This document shows positions 46,239 to 56,014 of a stretch of 59,378 bases of DNA, one piece after another. Within the stretch, counting starts at the first letter, position 1. Each line of letters starts with the position of its first letter. Location of the stretch: positions 1 to 59,378 of the forward strand of contig PLFX01000010.1 in assembly GCA_003138355.1 (NCBI GenBank). The letters are read 5' to 3'. The stretch is from Solirubrobacterales bacterium (lineage in GTDB: Bacteria; Actinomycetota; Thermoleophilia; Solirubrobacterales; Solirubrobacteraceae). Below the pieces are notes generated by a model, which did no database searches, was not told where the DNA came from, and worked only from the letters and a program-made list of their open reading frames with translations. Made by a program: the position numbers and the translations under genes.

Positions 46239-47129
46239 TCAGCGACGGCGCAGAGCGCGACCCACACGACCCAGGGGATTCGCGCGATGTGGGCGGGTAT
46301 CGCCCCACTCCCAACGCTCCAGCCGCTTCGAGTGGATGTGGAGGTTGGCCAGGGGATATTCGGAGTCATCGCCCGTGCTCTGCACGAGCGGGAGACGTTG
46401 CTGGGCGTCCCAGCGCAACCGGTAGCTACCCGATAGAAGCTCGCGCCCCACGAGGTGATGCTCCCCCGCATACGCGACGCCCGGCTCCGCGGGCACCCCG
46501 TCGACGTACTGTCCATATGACGCTGGATCAAAGATGTAATCGCTGCAGAGCCGCCGGGCAGAGGCCACTGTCGTGGGAAGCGAGGCGGCGAGGCCGGACC
46601 TGGTTCGCAGCAAATGCATCATGCGCATCTCGTGTGCCATCTCGCCACCGTGGGCCGCGAGGAGCTCGACTGGAGGAACCGCGGCGAGGTCAAGCAGCTC
46701 AGCGTTGAACGCGGCGAGCGCCGCCCGAGACCCGACGTACATAACGGCCGCCGTGTCCTCGAAGTCCGTGAGCGGACAGGTAGCCAGGCCCGCGCCGTAT
46801 GTGTCCGTCAGCCACCCCGTATAGGCCTCCGGCGCTGCGTACATCAGCACGTCGCATTCGATGTGCATGCACCGATCGAGTCCCAGCTGGTGCATCGCCG
46901 ACTCGAGGACGAAGAAGCGCTCGCAGGCATATCGCCAGAAGCGCTTCATGCCCATGCCAGAGAGCGACTCCACTTGACGAAACCTGTCGCGCTCGTCACT
47001 GCGAAGCTTGCGGGCAGCCGTCGGACCGATCACCACCGGGGGCTCGCCGGTCACCGCGATGGCTTGACGGATGCAGCTGCGGGCGTGTCTTGGCAACGCC
47101 GAGCCGAGGTGGACGAGGACGACCCTCAC
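46239..47129 (-). CDS. Unrecognised glycosyltransferase-like protein
   Basis: 296 residues from GTG 47129, which makes a GTGA overlap with the upstream stop. VRVVLVHLGSALPRHARSCIRQAI looks like the start of a GT-A fold; RCMHIECDVLMYAAPEAY carries an ExD motif in the place of the DxD metal site, and LATCPLTDFEDTAAVMYVG follows. No membrane helix or signal peptide. Family not known to me. Paired with the DUF6492-like gene upstream, with which it shares an operon and probably a linkage in the repeat. Confidence 0.6.
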   Translation of the reverse strand: MRVVLVHLGSALPRHARSCIRQAIAVTGEPPVVIGPTAARKLRSDERDRFRQVESLSGMGMKRFWRYACERFFVLESAMHQLGLDRCMHIECDVLMYAAPEAYTGWLTDTYGAGLATCPLTDFEDTAAVMYVGSRAALAAFNAELLDLAAVPPVELLAAHGGEMAHEMRMMHLLRTRSGLAASLPTTVASARRLCSDYIFDPASYGQYVDGVPAEPGVAYAGEHHLVGRELLSGSYRLRWDAQQRLPLVQSTGDDSEYPLANLHIHSKRLERWEWGDTRPHRANPLGRVGRALRRR

Positions 47130-47992
47130 TGGGTGGAAGCTGCCGGTGGAGCAGCCGTCTTCATCCCGGCGAGCGCGTCCCGCGCCACCCACGCACAGGT
47201 CTGTGCTGTGCGCATCCAGCGCGACGTGCGCATCCACGCGTGAGCCGCCACGAAGTCAAAATCACGAGCGTAGGCGGCCCGGCCGATCCGCCCCGGGACG
47301 ATCGGAACGTTGAGGTAGCTGAGTTGGCGATGGAACGCCGCCGCCGGACGGTTGTCTAACACCCACAAGCCGTATGTGTCGAGCTCGCTGATCGAGGACG
47401 GCTGCAACGGATCGGCTGCCTGGACGTAGGCTTCCCACCACTGCACCCCGTGACGGGCCTCGATTGCTTGTTTCATCTCCGTGAGCAGCCGTCGGTCATA
47501 GACCATCTGATGGGCGGTGAGTGAAAACGGGGCTTGCGGCAGGATTCCAAACAACCGGAAATAGGCATCACGGTACGGCTGGTGATACTCAATGGCCTGG
47601 GTATACGGGAAGCGGATGCGGTCGTCGACCCGGATCCGCAGTGGTCGAAGCCAAATCACGTCAGCGTCCACCAGCATGTAGGCCGGCGAAACGTCTGCCA
47701 CATACTCCGGAACGCCCAGCTTCAATACCTGCTGGTATATCCACCCGGCCCGCGCAGCAGATGCCGGACCGTGCTGCGCCCACCGCTCGCGTAGCTGCGC
47801 GCGAGTCGGCAAGCTCGAAGCACTGGTTTCGGGTATCCACGCGACCCTCGGGTCCTTGCTGTCGAATGGCTCGGACGCGACTACATACACCCGTCCCAAC
47901 GGCTCGAGGTAGCGAAGCACCCCGCGCACTGAATGGCGAAGCGTTGGGAAATCCTTCGGGTGAGCCGGGATGACGACGTCAACGGCTGTCAT
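47126..47992 (-). CDS. DUF6492-like putative glycosyltransferase
   Basis: 288 residues. VDVVIPAHPKDFPTLRHSVRGVLRYL and YMLVDADVIWLRPL (DAD metal motif) are typical of DUF6492 proteins, which are thought to be GT-A transferases in capsule and glycan loci. ATG 47992 is preferred to TTG 48001. First gene of a two-gene minus operon. A TACGAT hexamer about 40 nt upstream (near 48035) could be its promoter, giving a short leader. Confidence 0.72.
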   Translation of the reverse strand: MTAVDVVIPAHPKDFPTLRHSVRGVLRYLEPLGRVYVVASEPFDSKDPRVAWIPETSASSLPTRAQLRERWAQHGPASAARAGWIYQQVLKLGVPEYVADVSPAYMLVDADVIWLRPLRIRVDDRIRFPYTQAIEYHQPYRDAYFRLFGILPQAPFSLTAHQMVYDRRLLTEMKQAIEARHGVQWWEAYVQAADPLQPSSISELDTYGLWVLDNRPAAAFHRQLSYLNVPIVPGRIGRAAYARDFDFVAAHAWMRTSRWMRTAQTCAWVARDALAGMKTAAPPAASTQ

Positions 47993-48111
47993 TTGAGGCA
48001 ATTGGAACGATTGCGCGGGTTCACAGACCTATCGTATTGCCCGTAACGGTCCCCAGCCGCTGCTGCTGGATTCGCCGTGCTCGACTGGAAGGCGCGGTGG
48101 TCGGCGCGCGT

Positions 48112-49311
48112 TCAGGCCGCGCCGGACTCAGCGGGCCGATCGCCCAACAGGGCCTCGTAAGCCTGCGCGATGCGCTGAGCAGCTGCCTCGGCTGAAAAGG
48201 TGCGCGAGCGCTCGTATGCCTCCCGTTTGACGACGCCGTCGTTGGGGTTCGCCGCCACTTGACGCAGGATCGACGCGAGCGCCGGCCAGTCGCCGGGGCT
48301 GAAGTAGCGCGCCGCCGGTCCGGTCACCTCGGGGATCGCACCCGAGCTGCTGGCTACGATCGTGGTGCCGGCAGCCATCGCCTCGGCCAGCACCATCCCG
48401 AACTGCTCCTCCCAGGACCAGATCGGCAGGCTCGCGAGGACGACGCAGGTGGCCGCCGCGAAGATCGTCGGCATCTCGGCGTAATCGACGAAGCCGCGAA
48501 ACTCGACGAGGTCACCGATCCCCAGCTCGCTCGCGTAGGCCCGCAGCCGTCGCTCCTCAGGCCCGCTACCGACGATTTGCACGCGAACGTCGATCGCCGC
48601 CGATCGCGCCTCGCGATCGTCCGCTCCGCGGCGCAACAGCGCGACGGCACGCAGCACGTCCTGATGGCCCTTCTCCCACACGAGCCGCCCAGGGGAGACG
48701 ACGAGCGGTGGGCCCGGATGCGGCGCGTGATCCGCAGCGCGCTCGAAGCGATCGAGCGCGACTCCCGGCGGGCAGACGCGGATGCGCTCGGCGGGCGCGC
48801 CCTCGAGCAGCAGGGACGTGCGGGCGCGCTCGGTCGTCGCGAGGAACAGATCCGTCGCCGCGAGCGTCTGGCGGCGGTAGGAGCGGGTGCGCACGTTGCG
48901 GTAGCTGCCGAGGAACGGGATCGTCTCCCACACGGTCGTCACAAGCTTGAATCCCAGCTTCGGGCGCAGCCGCGCCGCTTGCATGCTGTACCAGTAGCCG
49001 AGGTCCTGCGTATGCACGATCTCGGCCTCACCCAGCTTTGCGCGCAACCCCAGATAGCGATCGCCCGGCAGCCGCACCGCGAGGTCGCCGAGTGCGCCCT
49101 TTGGCGCGAGATCGCGCAACGTCAGGACGCTTCTGCGATCCAGCTTCAGTGAGCTCGTGTCAAACCAACCACGCCGCGAGGCCAGGTAGGAGACATCGAA
49201 CCGATCGGCGATGACCGGTTGCTCCCAGGGACGCAATTCCCACGGGTTGGCCTGATGGCCGCGAAGAAGCAGGACTCGAGGCCGGTGTGGCACGGCACTC
49301 GATGCAGGCAC
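48112..49311 (-). CDS. GT4-type glycosyltransferase
   Basis: About 399 residues. RPRVLLLRGHQANPWELRPWEQ begins the N-domain, and IVHTQDLGYWYSMQAARL follows. The donor domain has PLVVSPGRLVWEKGHQDVLRAVALL, WSWEEQFGMVLAEAMAAG and SSSGAIPEVTGPAARYF. The start is uncertain: GTG 49311, GTG 49293 and ATG 49440 are all in frame, and the codons before 49311 read as low-complexity. Divergent from the GT4 at 49456, with 144 bp between them if 49311 is right. Confidence 0.87.
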   Translation of the reverse strand: MPASSAVPHRPRVLLLRGHQANPWELRPWEQPVIADRFDVSYLASRRGWFDTSSLKLDRRSVLTLRDLAPKGALGDLAVRLPGDRYLGLRAKLGEAEIVHTQDLGYWYSMQAARLRPKLGFKLVTTVWETIPFLGSYRNVRTRSYRRQTLAATDLFLATTERARTSLLLEGAPAERIRVCPPGVALDRFERAADHAPHPGPPLVVSPGRLVWEKGHQDVLRAVALLRRGADDREARSAAIDVRVQIVGSGPEERRLRAYASELGIGDLVEFRGFVDYAEMPTIFAAATCVVLASLPIWSWEEQFGMVLAEAMAAGTTIVASSSGAIPEVTGPAARYFSPGDWPALASILRQVAANPNDGVVKREAYERSRTFSAEAAAQRIAQAYEALLGDRPAESGAA

Positions 49312-49455
49312 GCCGTGACGATAGCCGCTCACCTGGCGGGCACGTTGCCCGCCTGTGGCCGAGTGCTCCGTTAGGGTGCCCCGGGTGCGGCCAGTGTCCG
49401 CCACCAGCGAACCGTTTGGTGTCCTAGGACGGCGCGGCATCGTGCTGGTCCCGGC

Positions 49456-50544
49456 GTGAAGATCGCGATCGACGCACGTGTCGCCGCCGATGTGCCGGCC
49501 GGCCGCGGTCGCTACGTGCGCGAGCTGCTGAACGGCCTTGCGCGACTCGACGCGGACCACGAATTCCTTCTCTACGCGACCCGACCGTGGTCGGAGGGAT
49601 CGCTCGACCAGCGCTTTCGCTGGCACACCGTCAGCGCCCGCGGTCTCGCCTGGGCAATCAGTGCCGGTCGCCAGATGTCCCACGACGCGGATGTCGGACT
49701 CGCTTGTACGAGTTACGCGGTCACGGCGCCCTGGCGAATCCCCGGCGCCACGATCGTCTGGGACTTTGCCGCGTTCGATCGGCGCTTGCGCACCCCGCGC
49801 GGGAGCCTGCTGGAGCGGCTGACGCTCCCGATTGCCACGCGTCGCTGCGGCGCTTTCGTCGCAATCTCCGAGAGCACGCGCGAGGAGCTCACGCGGCGCT
49901 ACCCGCGCCTGCGCGCGAAGGCCACGGTCGCGTATCCGGGCGCCGACGAGCGCTTCTCGCCGCAGACCGAGGCCGACGACGAGGAGGTGCTTCTCCGTCA
50001 CGGGCTGCGCCGCCCCTACGCGCTCGCCACCGGGACGCTCGAGCCACGCAAGAACCTCCCTCGCCTGATCGATGCCTTCGCGAGCCTCGACGAGCGACGG
50101 CGCCGCGGATGGACCCTCGCCCTTGCGGGAGCCGCGGGCTGGCAGACGGATGCGACGTTCGCCTCCGTCGCGGCGCATCGCGAGCTCGTGCGAACGCTCG
50201 GATATGTGCCCGACCGTGAGCTGGCCTGCCTCTATCGGCACGCCGAGATCTTTTGCTACGTCTCGCTGTACGAGGGCTTCGGCATCCCCGTTCTGGAGGC
50301 GATGCAGTCAGGCACCGCCGTCCTGACCTCATCCGTATCGAGCATGCCGGAGGTCGCCGGAGGCGCCGCGCGGCTGGTTGACCCTCGCGAGGTGGCGAGC
50401 ATTCGCGAAGGACTCGCCGACCTACTGGGCGACGCTGAGCTCCGCCGCCGCGGCGCCTCGGCCGGCCTCGGCCGAGCAGGGCAGTTCGATTGGGGCAACA
50501 GTGCGCGTCACGTGCTCGAGACGCTCGAGGGTCTAGTTCCCTGA
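49456..50544 (+). CDS. GT4-type glycosyltransferase (mannosyltransferase-like)
   Basis: 362 residues. [25 protein letters not shown] has the GRYVR..L pattern of this GT4 subgroup. [19 protein letters not shown] and [19 protein letters not shown] give the donor site, and [18 protein letters not shown] follows. GTG 49456 is the start. It converges on the methyltransferase at 50533 with a 12-nt overlap of the coding ends. Confidence 0.9.
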   Translation: MKIAIDARVAADVPAGRGRYVRELLNGLARLDADHEFLLYATRPWSEGSLDQRFRWHTVSARGLAWAISAGRQMSHDADVGLACTSYAVTAPWRIPGATIVWDFAAFDRRLRTPRGSLLERLTLPIATRRCGAFVAISESTREELTRRYPRLRAKATVAYPGADERFSPQTEADDEEVLLRHGLRRPYALATGTLEPRKNLPRLIDAFASLDERRRRGWTLALAGAAGWQTDATFASVAAHRELVRTLGYVPDRELACLYRHAEIFCYVSLYEGFGIPVLEAMQSGTAVLTSSVSSMPEVAGGAARLVDPREVASIREGLADLLGDAELRRRGASAGLGRAGQFDWGNSARHVLETLEGLVP

Positions 50545-51138
50545 GTCTGTCCCGCGGCGCGCGAGAAGCCACACGTTGCGCCGGTGGAATGGCATTCGTG
50601 CGAGAAAGGCGAACGTTCGCGGTCGCCGCTTGCGCCGCGTGTAGCGGGACACGATGCCGACCCCGGGCGTGACCGACTCGTAGCCAACTCGCCGGATCTC
50701 GAAGCCTTGATCGCCGAAGAGCAGGCGGAAGCTCTTGCGCGTGAACGGGCGGCGGTGGGTGTAGTCGTCCCAGACCCAGCGTTGGGCGTCGGGCGAGGAG
50801 GCGAACACGAGCCCACCGGGGCGCAGCACTCGTCGCGCCTCGCGCACCACTGCGACCGGGTCGGCGACGTGCTCGAGTACGTCCTTCAGAACCACGGCGT
50901 CAAAGCTCGCATCGGGAAACGGAAGCGGCTGGTCGACATCGCCCGCGACGACATTCCGTCCGTTCGCCGTCGCCCTGCGGACCGCATCAGCGGACGCGTC
51001 GATGCCCGTGTAGCTCGAGAAATGCTCGGCGAGCCAGCCCGTGCCGCAGCCGATGTCGAGTAGCTGCACATCCGGCGCGAAGTGCCGCGTAATGTCCGCC
51101 CAGTAGCCTGGCCGTTCGTGCCAGTCGAAGTAGCTCAC
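50533..51138 (-). CDS. Class I SAM-dependent methyltransferase (Methyltransf_11 type)
   Basis: 201 residues. [28 protein letters not shown] is motif I with the acidic strand, [37 protein letters not shown] the later motifs. Full-length for a small-molecule methyltransferase. GTG 51138 is the start. Divergent from the GT4 at 51204 and convergent with the one at 49456. Likely to methylate a sugar or lipid-linked intermediate. Confidence 0.88.
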   Translation of the reverse strand: MSYFDWHERPGYWADITRHFAPDVQLLDIGCGTGWLAEHFSSYTGIDASADAVRRATANGRNVVAGDVDQPLPFPDASFDAVVLKDVLEHVADPVAVVREARRVLRPGGLVFASSPDAQRWVWDDYTHRRPFTRKSFRLLFGDQGFEIRRVGYESVTPGVGIVSRYTRRKRRPRTFAFLARMPFHRRNVWLLARRGTDSGN

Positions 51139-51203
51139 GGCGCAGGGACGCTAGCAGCGCTGCGCACGCCCACGCACGGGCGTTCGTCCCCGGTCCCGCC
51201 GCG

Positions 51204-52334
51204 ATGAGCCCGCTGGAGGTGATGCTCAACGCTCTTTACCTGGCGCCCGGGGTCTCGGGCGGCCCCGAGACCTACTTGCGCGGGCTCGCGCCGGCCCTCG
51301 CGACCGAGTACCCCGAGCTTCGGCTGAGCGTCGCGACGACGCGGTCGGGCGCGGCGGCGCTCGCCGCCGACGGCTGGCGTGATTTTGCTCGGCTGCTGCC
51401 CCTCCCGTGCGAGGACGGCCAGCGGTTGCGTCGTCAGCTGGCGGAGCAGCTACTGCTGCCGCGCGCCGCGCGGCGCGAGCGCGTCGACCTCGTCCACAGC
51501 CTGGCGAGCATCGCGCCGCTCGTCGTCGGTACGCGATCGGTGGTCACGCTCCACGACGTGACGTTCCTCACGGAGCGGACTTTCGGAACGGTGACGAATT
51601 GGGGGATGAGCCTGCTCGTCAAGGCCGCAGCGCGCAATGCGGATGCGCTCATCGCGGTGACCGCGGCCGCGCGCGACGAGATCTGCGAAACGCTCGGCGT
51701 TGCGCCCGAACGCTTCACCGTGATCCATCACGGCCACAGTCCGGCCCGGCCGGTGGACCCCGAGGCCGTGTCCGAGTTACGTGACCGCTACGAGCTCGCC
51801 GGCGCGCGCGTCGCCTTGTGCGTTGCGGCCAAGCGGCCGCACAAGAATCAGGCGCTTCTGATTCGTGCCCTGGAGCTGTTCGATCCCGACGTCGTCGTCG
51901 TGCTGGCCGGCCATGCCGAGCCGTATGAGCGCGAGCTGCGCTCGCTCGCGGCGGAGCTCGGGGTCGAGGAGCGAGTGCGGTTTGTGGGCTACCTGCCCGC
52001 TGACGAGCTCGATGCGATGTGGTCGCTCGCGTCGTGCGCCACTTTCCCCACGCTTGCCGAGGGGTTCGGCATCCCGGTGCTCGAAGCTCTCGCGCGCGGA
52101 GTCCCTGTTGCCGCCTCGGACCTCCCGGTGCTACGCGAGGTTGGCGGTCGGCTCGTGCACTACTTCGATCCGCGCGATCCCGGCTCGTGCGCACGGGCCG
52201 TGCACGATGCCCTCACTGACACGCAGACCGCCCGTCTCGGGCCGCAGCACGCGGCCGGCTTCAGCTGGCGCGCGGCCGCACGGGCCACCTATGGGACCTA
52301 CGAGCGCGCGCTTGCCGCCGGTCACGCGCGATGA
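51204..52334 (+). CDS. GT4-type glycosyltransferase
   Basis: 376 residues. LNALYLAPGVSGGPETYLRGL is the N-terminal glycine loop, VDLVHSLASIAPLV and VVTLHDVTFLTER the acceptor side, VALCVAAKRPHKNQALLIRAL and [19 protein letters not shown] the donor side. ATG 51204 is used; ATG 51225 is an alternative. It overlaps the next gene by ATGA and the two share enough sequence (VHSLAS, KRPHKN, EGFG.PVLEA.ARGVPVA) to look like a tandem duplication. Confidence 0.89.
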   Translation: MSPLEVMLNALYLAPGVSGGPETYLRGLAPALATEYPELRLSVATTRSGAAALAADGWRDFARLLPLPCEDGQRLRRQLAEQLLLPRAARRERVDLVHSLASIAPLVVGTRSVVTLHDVTFLTERTFGTVTNWGMSLLVKAAARNADALIAVTAAARDEICETLGVAPERFTVIHHGHSPARPVDPEAVSELRDRYELAGARVALCVAAKRPHKNQALLIRALELFDPDVVVVLAGHAEPYERELRSLAAELGVEERVRFVGYLPADELDAMWSLASCATFPTLAEGFGIPVLEALARGVPVAASDLPVLREVGGRLVHYFDPRDPGSCARAVHDALTDTQTARLGPQHAAGFSWRAAARATYGTYERALAAGHAR

Positions 52335-53512
52335 GCAGCCTCCACCCGACCACGGGGGTCGACGCGGCTCATCGTGGTCCTGACGAGTCGCCGTTGCACG
52401 TCGGCCTCAATCTGATCTTCCTCGTGCCCGGCGACACGGGCGGAATGGAGGTGGCGGCGCGTGAGCTCATCCCGAGGCTCGTCGCCTGCGCGCCCCCGGG
52501 AGTGCGGTTCACCGCCTTCGTCAGCCGCGACGCCGGGCCGGGACCGTGGGACGAGCTGACGGCAAAGGTCGAGGTACCTGTCCATGCGGCTGACCGCGTC
52601 GCGCGAGTTCGCGGCGAGCTTCAACTACTGCCGCGGCTCGCTCGCGCGGCAGGCGTCGATCTCGTTCACTCACTCGCGTCGACCGGCCCGGCCTGGGGGC
52701 GCTTCGCCCGCGTCGTGACCGTGCACGACCTGATCTATCGACGCTTCCCCGAGACACACGCCGGAATCCGTGCACTCGGGATGCGCGTGCTGGTTCCGCT
52801 CGCGGTGCGCCGCTCTGATCGAGTGATCGCCGACTCGGAGGCAACGCGCGAGGATCTCGTCGAGCTCCTCGGCGTCGCGCGCGAACGGATCGACGTCGTG
52901 CCGCTCGGCGTCGGCGCTCCGGTTCACGCAACGCGGATGCCGGAGGTCGACGTCCGCCGGCAACTGAAGCTGGGCGATCGTCGCGTGCTGCTCTCGCTCT
53001 CCGCGAAACGCCCGCACAAGAACATCGAGGCCCTCCTCGATGCCCTCGCGAGCATGCCCGAACGCCCGGTGCTGGTCATCGCCGGCTACCCGACGGCGCA
53101 CGAGCACACGCTGCAGGAACGCGCGCGCGCGCTCGGGCTCGAAGACGACGTTCGCTGGGTCGGCTGGCTTGACCCGGCTGAGCTCGAAGGTTTGTGGGCG
53201 CTGAGCAGCGCATTCGTCTTCCCCTCGCTTTACGAAGGCTTCGGCCTGCCGGTGCTCGAGGCGATGGCGCGCGGCGTGCCCGTCGCCTGCTCGAACGCTT
53301 CCTCGCTGCCCGAGGTCGCCGGCGATGCCGCCCTGCTGTTCGATCCACGCGAGCCTGCGCAGATCGCAGCGACGCTCCAAGAGCTCCTGACCGACGCTCA
53401 GCTGGTCGCGCGACTCCGCCAGGCCGGCACCGATCGGGCAGCGCAGTTCACGTGGGAGCGCACGGCGCTGGCAGTGCTTGCCAGCTACCGGCGAGCGCTG
53501 TCGCGTGCGTAG
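52331..53512 (+). CDS. GT4-type glycosyltransferase, paralogue of the preceding gene
   Basis: 393 residues. LIFLVPGDTGGMEVAARELIP, VDLVHSLASTGP, VVTVHDLIYRRFPE, VLLSLSAKRPHKNIEALLDAL and FPSLYEGFGLPVLEAMARG repeat the layout of the upstream protein. Often such pairs add two successive mannose or related residues. The ATG overlaps the upstream stop. Its end overlaps the convergent GT4 gene by 28 nt. Confidence 0.89.
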   Translation: MSSLHPTTGVDAAHRGPDESPLHVGLNLIFLVPGDTGGMEVAARELIPRLVACAPPGVRFTAFVSRDAGPGPWDELTAKVEVPVHAADRVARVRGELQLLPRLARAAGVDLVHSLASTGPAWGRFARVVTVHDLIYRRFPETHAGIRALGMRVLVPLAVRRSDRVIADSEATREDLVELLGVARERIDVVPLGVGAPVHATRMPEVDVRRQLKLGDRRVLLSLSAKRPHKNIEALLDALASMPERPVLVIAGYPTAHEHTLQERARALGLEDDVRWVGWLDPAELEGLWALSSAFVFPSLYEGFGLPVLEAMARGVPVACSNASSLPEVAGDAALLFDPREPAQIAATLQELLTDAQLVARLRQAGTDRAAQFTWERTALAVLASYRRALSRA

Positions 53513-54663
53513 GTCGCGAGAACCGTCGCCAGTGAGCCATCCAGCGAAAGTCGCGCTGCGTTGCGCCGGAACCACTCGCGCGTGCGCTCGCGGAGCGCCG
53601 GCCCTTCCTCATAGACGCGCACGATTGCTGCCGCCACGTCCGCAGGCTCGGCCGAGGACGCTTTCACGCCGTTGACGCCGTCCTCGATGAGTTCGAGGGC
53701 GGCGTTGTCGGATCCGCTGACGACGATGCTCGGCGTCCCGTAGGCCGCTGCTTCGACGACGATCATGCCGTAGCCCTCGCGGCGCGATGGCAGGACCATC
53801 GCGCAGGCGCGGCGAAGCGCCGACTGGACCTCCTCGCCGGGCACGAAGCCCGGCGCGCTCACCAACTCCGGGTCCTCGAGCGCGGCGATCGCGGCGAGCA
53901 CGGTCGGGCGGTCGGGGCCCTCGCCGAAGATGATCCCGCGCAGCCCGGGCACGCGTGACGCGGCGAGTTCCACGGCCGGTGCGACGGCGGCGGCGCGCTT
54001 CTCGGGGATCAGCCGCCCGGCGAACACGATCAGCGGCTCGCCCCCGTTGCCGGCGGCAACCTCGAGCGCGCCGGTGTAGGCGCCCTGAAGCAATGTCGGC
54101 GGCGGATTCATGCCCTCGGCCACGAGTCGCGAGGCGTGCAGCTGGGAGAAGCAGAAGGCGCGCTGGCGCACGCGAATGCATCGACGCTGAACGCGGTACC
54201 CGACCCAACCGCCGAGCCGCCCCAGGTAGTCGCGCCAGTAGCCGCGGCTCCAGACCTCCCACCAGTCGACGACCAGCCGGTACCTGAGCGGTGTTCGCAG
54301 TGGTGCTGCGGCGAGCAGCGAGAAGTAAGGGAAGGCGCACGTGTGCACGACGTCGTAGCGGCGGCCGCGACGCAGCAGGTGTAAGAGCACGCCGAGGCCG
54401 AACACGAGCGGCGGCAGGATGCGGCGTCGCTGTTTCGCATACAGCGCCATGCGCGGAGCGACCGCGACGACGCGAATTCTCGGGTCGATCTCGGGGCGCG
54501 TGCCGCGGTCCCACTGACGCAAGGTGAGGTACGTCACGCTGTGGCCTTCTGCGGCGAGGCGCTCGGCGAGCTTGCGATACCAGCGCTCCGCGCCGCCAAC
54601 TGTGTACGGGTACAGGCAGTCGTAGATGATGCACACCCGCACGAGCGGGAGCATCGCAGACAT
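53485..54663 (-). CDS. GT4-type glycosyltransferase
   Basis: 392 residues. VRVCIIYDCLYPYTVGGAERWYRKLAERL has the GGAE loop of GT4 enzymes; YRLVVDWWEVWSRGYWRDYLG is an acceptor-side segment. PLIVFAGRLIPEKRAAAVAPAV and VLPSRREGYGMIVVEAAAYG form the donor site. ATG 54663 is chosen; ATG 54717 and ATG 54654 are in frame. It is a single minus gene between two plus-strand units. Confidence 0.88.
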   Translation of the reverse strand: MSAMLPLVRVCIIYDCLYPYTVGGAERWYRKLAERLAAEGHSVTYLTLRQWDRGTRPEIDPRIRVVAVAPRMALYAKQRRRILPPLVFGLGVLLHLLRRGRRYDVVHTCAFPYFSLLAAAPLRTPLRYRLVVDWWEVWSRGYWRDYLGRLGGWVGYRVQRRCIRVRQRAFCFSQLHASRLVAEGMNPPPTLLQGAYTGALEVAAGNGGEPLIVFAGRLIPEKRAAAVAPAVELAASRVPGLRGIIFGEGPDRPTVLAAIAALEDPELVSAPGFVPGEEVQSALRRACAMVLPSRREGYGMIVVEAAAYGTPSIVVSGSDNAALELIEDGVNGVKASSAEPADVAAAIVRVYEEGPALRERTREWFRRNAARLSLDGSLATVLATYARDSARR

Positions 54664-54735
54664 CTCTAGACTGGGAGCCCCGAGACCGCTGGCCTGGGCG
54701 TTACAGTCGTGCCGCATGATTAGCTCCCCAATGCG

Positions 54736-55920
54736 TTGAGCACGATCGAGCAGACACCCTCCTCATCCACGCTTCGCCGCAGCTCAGCAGAGCCGGCGAT
54801 ATCGGTCGTGATCCCCTGCCTGAACGAGGCGGAGAACATTGCGGCCTGCGTTCGTATGGCGCGGTCAGCGCTCGAGGATGCCGACCTCAGCGGGGAGGTG
54901 CTGGTGGTTGACAACGGCTCGGAGGACGCGAGCGCGGAGTTGGCGCGTGCCGCCGGCGCGCGCGTCATTCACGAGCCTCGGCGGGGCTACGGCAGCGCTT
55001 ACCGTGCCGGCTTTGCGCAAGCCCGCGGCTCCTACATAGTGATGGTCGACGCCGACCTCACCTATGACTTCGGCGAGATTCCCCGGTTTGTCGCTGCGCT
55101 CGACGCGGGCGCGCAGCTCGTGATGGGCAACCGGATGGACAACATCCAGCCGGGGGCGATGCACTGGGCCCATCGCTACATCGGAAACCCGTTGCTGACG
55201 GGTGTTCTGAACCTGTTCTACAAGACCGGGGTGCGCGACGCCCACTGCGGCATGCGTGCGCTGCGCAGCGACGTGCTGGAAACGCTCGACCTGCGGACCA
55301 GCGGGATGGAGTTCGCCTCCGAGATGGTGATCCGCGCCGCGAAGGCACAGCTCGCGATCAGCGAGATCCACATCGCTTACCACCCGCGTGGTGGGGAGTC
55401 GAAGCTTTCGCGCTTCCGTGACGGCTGGCGCCACCTGCGCTTCCTGTTGGTTCATAGCCCGACGCACCTGTTCGTCCTCCCGGGCGCGGCGCTGGCCGGA
55501 CTCGGCGTGCTCGCCTCCGCGACGGTCCTCGCACACTTCAGCGTGTTGGGACGCAGCTGGAACTTGCACGCGCTGATTGCTGGGGAGCTGCTCACGATCA
55601 TCGGCACCCAGGTGCTGGCGCTCGGGCTCTGCGCACACGCCTACGGCACCTACTTCCTCGGCGAGACGGATGCGTGGTTTGACGCGATGCGCGCGCGCTT
55701 CAGGCTCGAGCACGGCCTTCTGCTCGGCGGCTTGATCGCGCTCGCGGGCTTCGTCACGGCGCTCGTCATCGTCGTTCGCTGGACCGAGCACGGCTTTGGC
55801 TCCCTCTCGCAGGAGAACCTCGCGATCGTCGCGTCCGAGCTGCTGATCGTCGGCCTGCAGATCTTCTTCTCGTCGTTCCTGGTCAGCATCCTCGGCCTAC
55901 GGCGTCCTGAAGATCGCTAG
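54736..55920 (+). CDS. GT2 glycosyltransferase with C-terminal membrane helices (polyprenyl-phosphate sugar synthase type)
   Basis: 394 residues. The GT2 domain has AISVVIPCLNEAENIAACV, VLVVDNGSEDAS, YIVMVDADLTYDFGEIP (DAD) and DAHCGMRALRSDV. After residue 235 four hydrophobic helices follow. This matches dolichyl- or undecaprenyl-phosphate glucose/mannose synthases, whose products feed membrane transferases such as the GT39-like protein at 56943. The start is TTG 54736, as there is no ATG or GTG closer to the domain. Confidence 0.88.
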   Translation: MSTIEQTPSSSTLRRSSAEPAISVVIPCLNEAENIAACVRMARSALEDADLSGEVLVVDNGSEDASAELARAAGARVIHEPRRGYGSAYRAGFAQARGSYIVMVDADLTYDFGEIPRFVAALDAGAQLVMGNRMDNIQPGAMHWAHRYIGNPLLTGVLNLFYKTGVRDAHCGMRALRSDVLETLDLRTSGMEFASEMVIRAAKAQLAISEIHIAYHPRGGESKLSRFRDGWRHLRFLLVHSPTHLFVLPGAALAGLGVLASATVLAHFSVLGRSWNLHALIAGELLTIIGTQVLALGLCAHAYGTYFLGETDAWFDAMRARFRLEHGLLLGGLIALAGFVTALVIVVRWTEHGFGSLSQENLAIVASELLIVGLQIFFSSFLVSILGLRRPEDR

Positions 55921-56014
55921 CAGGCGACGCCGCGATGTTGGCCGGGATCCGTCGCCACCCACGGGAGCAGTCACCGCGCAGGCGCAGTCGCCGACGAGCG
56001 AAGGGCTGCGGCGG

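Noticed and set aside
47126-47129. The many GTGA/ATGA tetranucleotides as a repeat family
   Set aside because: They are start-stop overlaps of adjacent genes, the normal form of translational coupling, not repeats.
49312-50241. N-terminal extension of the minus-strand GT4 gene at 48112 reaching 50241
   Set aside because: It runs antisense through a well-supported GT4 gene (49456-50544) and has no conserved sequence; the frame is merely open.
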